This document shows positions 11,746-18,725 of a stretch of DNA of 20,617 nt, piece by piece. Source of the DNA: Utricularia gibba (Eukaryota > Streptophyta > Magnoliopsida > Lamiales > Lentibulariaceae). The stretch covers positions 1-20,617 of the forward strand of contig NEEC01000138.1 in the NCBI GenBank assembly GCA_002189035.1. The letters run 5' to 3'. The notes beneath the pieces were generated by a model that saw only the letters and a list, made by a program, of their open reading frames with translations, was not told the origin of the DNA and did not search any database. The position numbers and the translations under genes were made by a program. Numbering within the stretch: the stretch's first letter is position 1; every line of letters starts with the position of its first letter.

Positions 11746-12044
11746 AGACCCGACCTCCGGCCTGATCCTGCTTGTGCCCCTCGCAGAGCGCCTCCTCAAA
11801 TAAACGTTGTGGATGATGGATCACTTTTTTTGCCGGGGCTATCATGACATATGAACTTCAATAAATGCATCACGATTTTCGTCGAATAGGACCCGATTGG
11901 GCTCAGGAGTCGAACCGAACCTTGGGTCCGGACGAACTTCCCAACGAAAGCACCCACCCAAAAACGACAAGCTTTTCCTTCAGAAACCATGTAGCAGCCC
12001 TCGAGACTATTCCTCAGAAAATATAAAGCTTGTGGATGAGAAAA
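11746..12044 (+). repeat. Mosaic segment with an A/B hybrid and abridged monomer B
   Basis: Monomer B ends irregularly (CTGATCCTGCTTGTGCCCCTCGCAGAG). At 11809-11850 the start of A (GTGGATGA) switches into the B motif TGGATCAC with its T-run and GCCGGGGCT, then back into A at ATCATGACAT, making a hybrid monomer that lacks the anchor. A normal A core runs from about 11852 to 11960, followed by the start of B to GTAGCAG. B is then abridged to CCCTCGAGACTATTCCTCAGAAAATATAAAGC before a regular A at 12018. Confidence 0.8.
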
Positions 12045-12372
12045 CCATTTGGGGTGCTCATGACATCCTAACTTCAATAAATGCATCACGATTTTCGTCG
12101 AATAGGACCCGATTGGGCTCAGGAGTCGAACCGAACCTTGGGTCCGGACGAACTTCCCAACGTTAATAAATGGATCACTTTTTTTGCCGGGCTACAAATG
12201 ACCCCGAAACCATCCTGTAGAGCGCCGCTTGCCCGGGATTAATAAATTGGAGTCGAACCGAACCTTGGGTCCGGACGAACTTCCCAATTGAAACCCAAAA
12301 GCAGCTGGTCCGGCCCGATCCTGGTGCCCCTCGAGAGCGCCTCCTCAAATATAAAGCTTGTGGATGAGAAAA
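12045..12372 (+). repeat. Unit with A-to-B jump and an extra abridged copy
   Basis: Anchor 12045 starts a normal A that jumps at CCCAACG (12156-12162) directly to the B sequence CCCAACGTTAATAAATGG, deleting the end of A and start of B. The shared CCCAACG word is present in both halves. An abridged B and A follow (ACCCCGAAACCATCC, AGAGCGCCGC, TTAATAAATTGGAGTCGAACC) to GAACTTCCCAATTGAAACCC, then GCAGCTGGTCCGGCCCGATCC leads into a normal B end. Confidence 0.8.
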
Positions 12373-12680
12373 CCATTTGGGGTGCTCATGACATCCTAAC
12401 TTCAATAAATGCATCACGATTTTCGTCGAATAGGACCCGATTGGGCTCAGGAGTCGAACCGAACCTTGGGTCCGGACGAACTTCCCAATGAAAGCACCCA
12501 CCCAAAAACGACAAGCTTTTCCTGGAACGACATGTAGGAGTCGAACCTGCCGAAAAACGATTAATGGTGCCGATGGATCACTTTTTTTGCCGGGCTACAA
12601 ATGACTATGGCCCGAGCCCGACCCGACCTCCGGCCCGATCCTGGTGCCCCTCGAGAGCGCCTCCTCAAATATAAAGCTTG
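12373..12680 (+). repeat. Satellite unit with abridged start of monomer B
   Basis: Anchor 12373. Monomer A is normal up to AAGCTTTTCC. From 12523 to 12570 monomer B is irregular (CTGGAACGACATGTAGGAGTCGAACCTGCCG), inserting the A word GGAGTCGAACC between GTAG and CTGCCG. B then continues normally from GATGGATCAC to the AAGCTTGTGG of the next A. Confidence 0.85.
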
Positions 12681-13061
12681 TGGAGCATCACGATTTTCGT
12701 CGAATAGGACCCGATTGGGCTCAGGAGTCGAACCGAACCTTGGGTCCGGACGAACTTCCCATGACATCCTAACTTCAACAAATGAATTGCATCACGATTT
12801 TCGTCGAATAGGACCCGATTGGGCTCAGGAGTCGAACCGAACCTTGGGTCCGGACGAACTTCCCAACGAAAGCACCCACCAAAAACGACAAGCTTTTCCT
12901 TCAGAAACATGTAGGCAGCTGCCGAAAACCCAACGTTAATAAATGGATCACTTTTTTTGCCGGGCTACAAATGACTATGGGCCCGAGCCCGACCCGACCT
13001 CCGGCCCGATCCTGGTGCCCCTCGAGAGCGCCTCCTCAAATAAAAGCTTGTGGTGAGAAAA
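12681..13061 (+). repeat. Two head-to-tail A cores without B between them
   Basis: Monomer A loses its first part (GTGGA joins GCATCACG near 12685) and runs to CTTCCCA at 12761. There it jumps back to ATGACATCCTAACTTC, giving a second A core from 12761 with no B in between. The second core has CAACAAATGAATTGCATCAC in place of CAATAAATGCATCAC. A normal B follows from about 12890 to 13050. This A-A arrangement differs from the alternating A-B pattern elsewhere. Confidence 0.82.
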
Positions 13062-13747
13062 CCATTTGGGGTCATGACATCCTAACTTCAATAAATGCAT
13101 CACGATTTTCGTCGAATAGGACCCGATTGGGCTCAAGTCGAACCGAACCTTGGGTCCGGACGAACTTCCCAACGAAAGCACCCACCAAAAACGACAAGCT
13201 TTTCCTTCAGAAACCATGTAGCAGCTGCCGAAAACCCAACGTTAATAAATGGATCACTTTTTTTCCGGGCTACAAATGACTATGGGCCGAGCCCGACCCG
13301 ACCTCCGGCCCGATCCTGGTGCCCCTCGAGAGCCTCCGAGAAAACCATTTGGGGTGCTCATGACATCCTAACTTCAATAAATGCATCACGATTTTCGTCG
13401 AATAGGACCCGATCTCAGGAGTCGAACCGAACCTTGGGTCCGGACGAACTTCCCAATGAAAGCACCCAACCAAAAACGACAAGCTTTTCCTTCAGAAACC
13501 ATGTAGCAGCTGCCGAAAACCCAACGTTAATAAATGGATCACTGGGCTACAAATGACTATGGGCCGAACCCGAACAAAAATATAAAGCTTGTGGATGAGA
13601 AAACCATTTGGGGTGCTCATGACATCCTAACTTCAATAAATGCATCACGATTTTCGTCGAATAGGACCCGATTGGGCTCAGGAGTCGAACCGAACCTTGG
13701 GTCCGGACGAACTTCCCAATGAAAGCACCCACCGTTGATCCTCAAAC
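13062..13747 (+). repeat. Series of progressively shortened satellite units
   Basis: Anchors are at 13062, 13345, 13604 and 13748, so lengths are 283, 259 and 144 bp. Unit 13062 lacks CGCCTCCTCAAATATAAAGCTTGTGGAT at its B end. Unit 13345 lacks the T-run and most of the C/G-rich stretch, going from GGGCTACAAATGAC to GGGCCGAACCCGAAC. Unit 13604 is almost only monomer A: after CACCCACC there is just GTTGATCCTCAAA before the next anchor. The A cores are otherwise normal. Confidence 0.88.
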
Positions 13748-14092
13748 CCATTTGGGGTGCTCATGACATCCTAACTTCAATAAATGCATCACGATTTTCG
13801 TCGAATAGGACCCGATTGGGCTCAGGAGTCGAACCGAACCTTGGGTCCGGACGAACTTCCCAATGAAAGCACCCACCAAAAACGACAAGCTTTTCCTTCA
13901 GAAACCATGTAAGCAGCTGCCGAAAACCCAACGTTAATAAATGGATCACTTTTTTTCCCGGGCTACAAATGACTATGGGCCCGAGCCCGACCCGACCTCC
14001 GGCCCGATCCTGGTGCCCCTCGAGAGCGCCTCCTCAAATATAAAGCTTGTGGATGAGAAAACCATTTGGGGTGCTCATGACATCCTAACTTC

Positions 14093-14106
14093 AATAAATG
14101 CATCAC
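14093..14106 (+). other. Conserved box in monomer A, AATAAATGCATCAC
   Basis: This box lies in the best conserved part of the A/B alignment. Its counterpart in monomer B is AATAAATGGATCAC at 14250-14263, exactly 157 bp downstream, differing at one base. It is nearly invariant in regular units and usually survives, at least as GCATCACGATT, in abridged ones. It may be a protein-binding or nucleosome-positioning element, or simply the slowest-changing part of the ancestral monomer. No known factor is assigned. Confidence 0.6.
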
Positions 14107-14138
14107 GATTTTCGTCGAATAGGACCCGATTGGGCTCA

Positions 14139-14149
14139 GGAGTCGAACC
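14139..14149 (-). promoter_or_regulatory. B-box-like word GGTTCGACTCC on the minus strand
   Basis: Read on the minus strand, GGAGTCGAACC becomes GGTTCGACTCC, a match to the RNA polymerase III B-box/T-loop consensus GGTTCGANTCC. It is present in nearly every monomer A. A convincing A box at normal spacing is missing; the best candidate, TTGGGAAGTTCG, is imperfect and only 28 bp upstream. A T4 run follows on the minus strand about 80 bp downstream (near 14059). It could be a relic of a tRNA-derived sequence or chance. The monomer B counterpart does not keep the word. Confidence 0.25.
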
Positions 14150-14225
14150 GAACCTTGGGTCCGGACGAACTTCCCAACGAAAGCACCCACCAAAAACGAC
14201 AAGCTTTTCCTTCAGAAACCATGTA

Positions 14226-14235
14226 GGCAGCTGCC
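14226..14235. other. Perfect 10-bp palindrome GGCAGCTGCC in monomer B
   Basis: GGCAGCTGCC equals its reverse complement. About half of the units have AGCAGCTGCC, from GTAG or GTAAG variants, leaving an 8-bp GCAGCTGC palindrome. It has no counterpart in monomer A. The function is unknown. Confidence 0.8.
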
Positions 14236-14272
14236 GAAAACCCAACGTTAATAAATGGATCACTTTTTTTGC

Positions 14273-14303
14273 CGGGCTACAAATGACTATGGGCCCGAGC
14301 CCG
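14273..14303. other. Inverted repeat CGGGCT / AGCCCG in monomer B
   Basis: Six perfectly complementary bases (14273-14278 and 14298-14303) flank a 19-base spacer, so a small hairpin could form in single-stranded DNA or RNA. The second arm sits in the CCCGA-rich stretch, where single-base losses are frequent, so the pairing is not protected across units. It is probably incidental. Confidence 0.4.
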
Positions 14304-15113
14304 ACCCGACCTCCGGCCCGATCCTGGTGCCCCTCGAGAGCGCCTCCTCAAATATAAAGCTTGTGGATGAGAAAACCATTTGGGGTGCTCATGACATCCT
14401 AACTTCAATAAATGCATCACGATTTTCGTCGAATAGGACCCGATTGGGCTCAGGAGTCGAACCGAACCTTGGGTCCGGACGAACTTCCCAACGAAAGCAC
14501 CCACCAAAAACGACAAGCTTTTCCTTCAGAAACCATGTAAGCAGCTGCCGAAAACCCAACGTTAATAAATGGATCACTTTTTTTGCCGGGCTACAAATGA
14601 CTATGGCCCGAGCCCGACCGACCTCCGGCCCGATCCTGGTGCCCCTCGAGAGCGCCTCCTCAAATATAAAGCTTGTGGATGAGAAAACCATTTGGGGTGC
14701 TCATGACATCCTAACTTCAATAAATGCATCACGATTTTCGTCGAATAGGACCCGATTGGGCTCAGGAGTCGAACCGAACCTTGGGTCCGGACGAACTTCC
14801 CAACGAAAGCACCCACCAAAAACGACAAGCTTTTCCTTCAGAAACCATGTAGGCAGCTGCCGAAAACCCAACGTTAATAAATGGATCACTTTTTTTTGCG
14901 GGCTACAAATGACTATGGGCCCGAGCCCGACCCGACCTCCGGCCCGATCCTGGTGCCCCTCGAGAGCGCCTCCTCAAATAAAAAGCTGTGGTTGAGAAAA
15001 CCATTTGGGGTGCTCATGACATCCTAACTTCAATAAATGCATCACGATTTTCGTCGAATAGGACCCGATTGGGCTCAGGAGTCGAACCGAACCTTGGGTC
15101 CGGACGAACTTCC

Positions 15114-15413
15114 CAACAGACAAGCTGAAACCATCATTGGATCACTACAAATGACTATTAAGATGCCAACGCAGAACCCGAAGGAGTCGAACCGAAACGA
15201 ACATTTTCCTTCAGAAACATGTATGTGGATCACTTTTTTTGCCGGGCTACAAATGACCGACCTCCGCCCGATCCTGGTGCGAGAGCGCCTCCTCAAATAA
15301 AATCCCGATGCATCACGATTTTCGTCCCCGATAGGAGTCGTTGGGTCCTCCCATGACATAGAGCAAGCACTTTTTTTGTGGATCCTGGTGCCCCTCGAGA
15401 GCGCCTCCTCAAC
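15114..15413 (+). repeat. Disrupted segment: abridged units
   Basis: From 15114, in-order fragments replace more than one unit: GACAAGC, GAAACCAT, TTGGATCACT, ACAAATGACTAT, then a mixed part, GGAGTCGAACCGAA, ATTTTCCTTCAGAAACATG, TGGATCAC with a T-run, GCCGGGCTACAAATGAC, CGACCTCCGCCCGATCCTGG, GAGAGCGCCTCCTCAAATAAAA. A very short A follows (GATGCATCACGATTTTCGTC, GATAGGAGTCG, TTGGGTCC), then GCACTTTTTTT and a normal B end. The stretch AAGATGCCAACGCAGAACCCGAA near 15161 is not obviously satellite-derived but is short. Confidence 0.75.
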
Positions 15414-16580
15414 CCATTTGGGGTGCTCATGACATCCTAACTTCAATAAATGCATCACGATTTTCGTCGAATAGGACCCGATTGGGCTCAGGTCGAACCG
15501 AACCTTGGGTCCGGAGAACTTCCCAATGAAAGCACCCACCAAAAACGACAAGCTTTTCCTTCAGAAACCATGTAGGCAGCTGCCGAAAACCAACGTTAAT
15601 AAATGGATCACTTTTTTTGCCGGGCTACAAATGACTATGGCCCGAACCCGACCTCCGAAGAGCGCCTCCTCAAATATAAAGCTTGTGGATGAGAAAACCA
15701 TTTGGGGTGCTCATGACATCCTAACTTCAATAAATGCATCACGATTTTCGTCGAATAGGACCCGATTGGGCTCAGGAGTCGAACCGAACCTTGGGTCCGG
15801 ACGAGAAAGCACCCACCAAAAACGACAAGCTTTTCCTTCAGAAACATGTAGGCAGCTGCCGAAAACCCAACGTTAATAAATGGATCACTTTTTTTCCCGG
15901 GCTACAAATGACTATGGGCCCGAGCCCGACCCGACCTCCGGCCCGATCCTGGTGCCCTCGAGAGCGCCTCCTCAAATATAAAGCTTGTGGATGAGAAAAC
16001 CATTTGGGGTGCTCATGACATCCTAACTTCAATAAATGCATCACGATTTTCGTCGAATAGGACCCGATTGGGCTCAGGAGTCGAACGAACCTTGGGTCCG
16101 GACGAGAAAGCACCCAACCAAAAACGACAAGCTTTTCTTCAGAAACCATGTAGGCAGCTGCCGAAAACCCAACGTTAATAAATGGATCACTTTTTTTGAC
16201 AAATGACTATGGGCCCGAACCGACCCCGGCCCGATCCTGGTGCCCCTCGAGAGCGCCTCCTCAAATAAAAAGCTTGTGGTTGAGAAAACCATTTGGGGTG
16301 CTCATGACATCCTAACTTCAATAAATGCATCACGATTTTCGTCGAATAGGACCCGATTGGGCTCAGGAGTCGAACCGAACCTTGGGTCCGGATGAACTTC
16401 CCAACGAAAGCACCCACCAAAAACGACAAGCTTTTCCTTCAGAAAAATGTAGCAGCTGCCGAAAACCCAACGTTAATAAATGGATCACTTTTTTTGCCGG
16501 GCTACAAATGACTATGGGCCCGAGCCCGACCCGACCTCCGGCCCGATCCTGGTGCCCCTCGAGAGCGCCTCCTCAAATAA
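15414..16580 (+). repeat. Mostly intact block with small deletions
   Basis: Anchors are at 15414, 15698, 16000 and 16289, with steps 284, 302 and 289 bp. Deletions include most of the CCCGA-rich stretch at about 15645-15660, the ACTTCCCAAC block in two consecutive units (GGACGAGAAAGC at 15799 and 16101), and CCGGGCT at 16198. The shared GGACGAGAAAGC deletion shows that neighbouring units were duplicated after it arose, or that the same error recurred. Confidence 0.88.
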
Positions 16581-18116
16581 AAAGCCCCTCGAGCATCACG
16601 ATTTTCGTCGAATAGGACCCGATTGGCTCAGGAGTCGATCCGGAAAAACTTAGATGTAGGCAGCTGCCGATGGATCACTTTTTTTGCCGGGCTACAAATG
16701 ACTATGGGCCCGAGCCCGACCCGACCTCCGGCCCGATCCTGGTGCCCCTCGAGAGCGCCTCCTCAGCTCCCTGACATCCTAACTTCAATAAATGCATCAC
16801 GATTTGGGTCCGAATAGGACCCGATTGGGCGCCAGTCGAACCGAACCTTGGGTCCGGATGAACTTCCCAACGAAAGCACCCTGAAAACAACCCAACGCAC
16901 TTTTCCTTCAGAAACAAGAAGCTACTATGGCAACGATTAATAGGACCCGATTGGATCGACTTACCTTCCCAATTCCTGGGCCCCTCGATGGGCCCGAGCC
17001 CGACCCGACCTCCGGCCCGATCCTGGTGCCCCTCGAGAGCGCCTCCTCAAATAAAAACCATATGGGATGTCCCGATTTCAGGAGTCGAACTTGACCTGTC
17101 CTGGTCAGCTGCTCACTACGACTTTCCTCGTCGCATGATATGGGATTTTCGATAGGACCCGATGGGCTCAGGAGTCGAACCGAACCTTGGGTCCGGACGG
17201 TTGGTAGTTCACTACAAATGACTACTAAAGCGAAAGCACCCGACCAGCGAAATAGGACCCGATTGGGCTCAGGAGTCGAACCGAACCTTGGGTCCGGACG
17301 AACTTCCCAATGAAAGCACCAACCAAAAACGACAAGCTTTTCCTTCAGAAACATGTAGGCAGCTGCCGAAAACCCAACGTTAATAAATGGATCACTTTTT
17401 TTGACTATGGGAGCTATCCTGGTGCCCCTCGAGAGCGCCTCCTCATGACCATATGGCATCACGAGTCCCGATTGGGCTCCGAACCTCCGGCCAGATCCTA
17501 GTGCAGCTGCCTCGAGAGCGCCTCCTCAGAATAAAAAGTTGTGGATTTGAACAACCAATAAATGCATGATTTTCGTCGAATAGTGCTCATGACATCCTGA
17601 ACTTCAGAAAATGTAAGCTGCCGATGCATCACGATTTTCGTTGAACGACACCCGATTGGACAATAGTAGGAGTCGAACCGAACCTTGCCGGAAAACTTAA
17701 TAAAGCACCCACCCTAAGAACACTATGGCATCACGAGTCCCCGATAGGCGAACCTCCGGACGAACGATTAATAAATCACTTTTTTTGCCCGAGGGCTCCT
17801 CAAATGACTATGGGATGTCCGAAACGACATTTGGGGTGCTCATGCCTCCTAGAGCAATCCTCAATGCATCACTGATGGAATAGGACCCGAAGGAGTCGAA
17901 CAACCTTGGGTGGGGTGCCATGACCATCGACACTTTAAGAAACAATCAGGCATTTTCGTCGAATAGGACCCGATGGGCTCAGGAGTCGAACCCAACGTTG
18001 GTAAATGGATCACTTTTTTTGCGGCTACCCAAAAATGACTATGGGGCCCCGAACAATCCGGAGGATGTGCCGAAAAACCAACGAGCGCCTCCTCAAATAA
18101 AAGTTGTGGTGGAAAA
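16581..18116 (+). repeat. Most disrupted segment: chain of abridged units
   Basis: No CCATTTGG anchor occurs between 16289 and 18117 (1.8 kb). Intact islands remain: a B end at 16673-16765, an A middle at 16769-16878, a B end at 16988-17058, an A end to B T-run at 17250-17402, and the CTCGAGAGCGCC block at several points. Between them are abridged, in-order fragments (GCATCACGATT, GGAGTCGAACC, CTTCCCAA, AATAAAT, T-runs at 17395 and 17781). Words absent from the intact unit recur here: ATGGGATGTCC (17062-17072 and 17810-17820), TATGGCATCACGAGTCC (17452 and 17724) and CCACCCTAAGA (17709). I see no gene, tRNA or transposon end in it. Confidence 0.72.
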
Positions 18117-18725
18117 CCATTTGGGGTGCTCATGACATCCTAACTTCAAAAAATGCATCACGATTTTCGTCGAATAGGACCCGATTGGGCTCAGGAGTCG
18201 AACCGAACCTTGGGTCCGGACGAACTTCCAATGAAAGCACCTCCCAAAAACGACAAGCTTTTCCTTCAGAAACATGTAGCAGCTGCCGAAAACCCGACCT
18301 TTTTTTCCGGCCCGATCCGGCCCGATCCTGGTGCCCCTCGAGAGCGCCTCCTCAAATATAAAGCTTGTGGATGAGAAAACCATTTGGGGATTTTCGTCTC
18401 AGGATCCCGAATTTGGGCTCAGGAGTCGAACCGAACCTTGGGTCCGGATGAACTTCCCAACGAAAGCACCCAACCAAAAACGACAAGCTTTTCCTTCAGA
18501 AACCATGTAGGCAGCTGCCGAAAACCAACGTTAATAAATGGATCACTTTTTTTCCCGGGCTACAAATGACTATGGGCCCGAGCCCGACCCGACCTCCGGC
18601 CCGATCCTGTGCCCCTCGAGAGCGCCTCTCAAATATAAAGCTTGTGGATGAGAAAACCATTTGGGTGCTCATGACATCCTAACTTCAATAAATGCATCAC
18701 GATTTTCGTCGAATAGGACCCGATG
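18117..18725 (+). repeat. Three shortened satellite units
   Basis: Anchors are at 18117, 18380 and 18657 (steps 263 and 277 bp). Unit 18117 loses the middle of B: AAAACCCGACC joins directly to a T-run and CCGGCCCGATCCGGCCCGATCC, where the CCGGCCCGATCC word is tandemly doubled. Unit 18380 has an abridged A (GGGATTTTCGTCTCAGGATCCCGAATTTGGGCTC) missing the GCTCATGACATCC and AATAAATG boxes. Unit 18657 starts normally and becomes irregular after 18725. Confidence 0.85.

Larger units (their letters stand above)
14043..14200 (+). repeat. Monomer A of a representative satellite unit
   Basis: First half of the clean unit 14043-14356, 158 bp, from AAGCTT to just before the second AAGCTT. In order it holds AAGCTTGTGGATGAG, the CCATTTGGGG anchor, a GCTCATGACATCC block, an AATAAATG-ATCAC box, a TTTTCGTCGAATAGG block, GGGCTCAGGAGTCGAACC, the palindrome GTCCGGAC and an A-rich end (CACCACC or AACC followed by AAAAACGAC). 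The stretch from ATGACATCC to CTTCCCAA is almost invariant across regular units. Variable sites are GGATGAG/GGTTGAG/GGTGAG near the start, AACG/AATG near 14178, and the C/A run before AAAAACG. Confidence 0.85.
14201..14356 (+). repeat. Monomer B of a representative satellite unit
   Basis: Second half of the clean unit, 156 bp, from AAGCTTTTCC to the next AAGCTT. It holds AGAAACCATG, the palindrome GGCAGCTGCC, AACGTTAATAAATGG, a run of six to eight T, CCGGGCTACAAATGACTATGG, a C/G-rich stretch built on repeated CCCGA, CTCGAGAGCGCC and CAAATATA. Against monomer A, hand alignment gives roughly 60% matching positions in register, so the two halves share an ancestor. B varies more between units than A: the T-run is followed by GCCGGG, CCCGGG or CCGGG, the GGGCCCGAGCCCGACCCG stretch loses single bases often, GTAGG alternates with GTAG and GTAAG, and CAAATATAAAGCTTG alternates with shortened forms such as CAAATAAAAAGCTG. 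Confidence 0.82.
13748..15113 (+). repeat. Regular block 3: most homogeneous stretch of the array
   Basis: Anchors are at 13748, 14062, 14376, 14688 and 15001, with steps 314, 314, 312 and 313 bp. These copies have the full set of common variants (GGATGAG, AAATATAAAGCTTG, CCGAGCCCGACCCGACC) and few indels, so I used one as the reference unit. The plus strand is open from 14255 to 14995 (246 codons), crossing more than two units, because small length changes offset the frame. It is satellite translation and not a gene. Confidence 0.95.

Noticed and set aside
14039-14044. TATAAA as a polymerase II promoter in each unit
   Set aside because: Many units have AAATAAAA forms without it, nothing coding follows, and a six-base A/T word alone is not evidence.
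14159-14180. CENP-B-box-like sequence on the minus strand (TTCGTTGGGAAGTTCG)
   Set aside because: The first half resembles TTCGTTGGAAACGGGA, but the essential central A and the CGGG are missing, and the AATG allele destroys the TTCG. It is not a valid CENP-B box.
14043-14356. LTR or retroelement relic within the unit
   Set aside because: No primer-binding site, polypurine tract or reverse transcriptase motif is visible. AATAAA occurs in both monomers but is part of the conserved AATAAATG box.
14255-14995. Open frame of 246 codons on the plus strand
   Set aside because: It runs through more than two satellite units in shifting phases, other frames and the opposite strand are also open, and scattered indels ignore the frame. 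The translation is satellite sequence with no domain I recognise.
16581-18116. Inserted transposon in the disrupted segment
   Set aside because: I found no terminal repeats, target duplications, coding domains or poly-A tail. Nearly all words there can be traced to the satellite unit.
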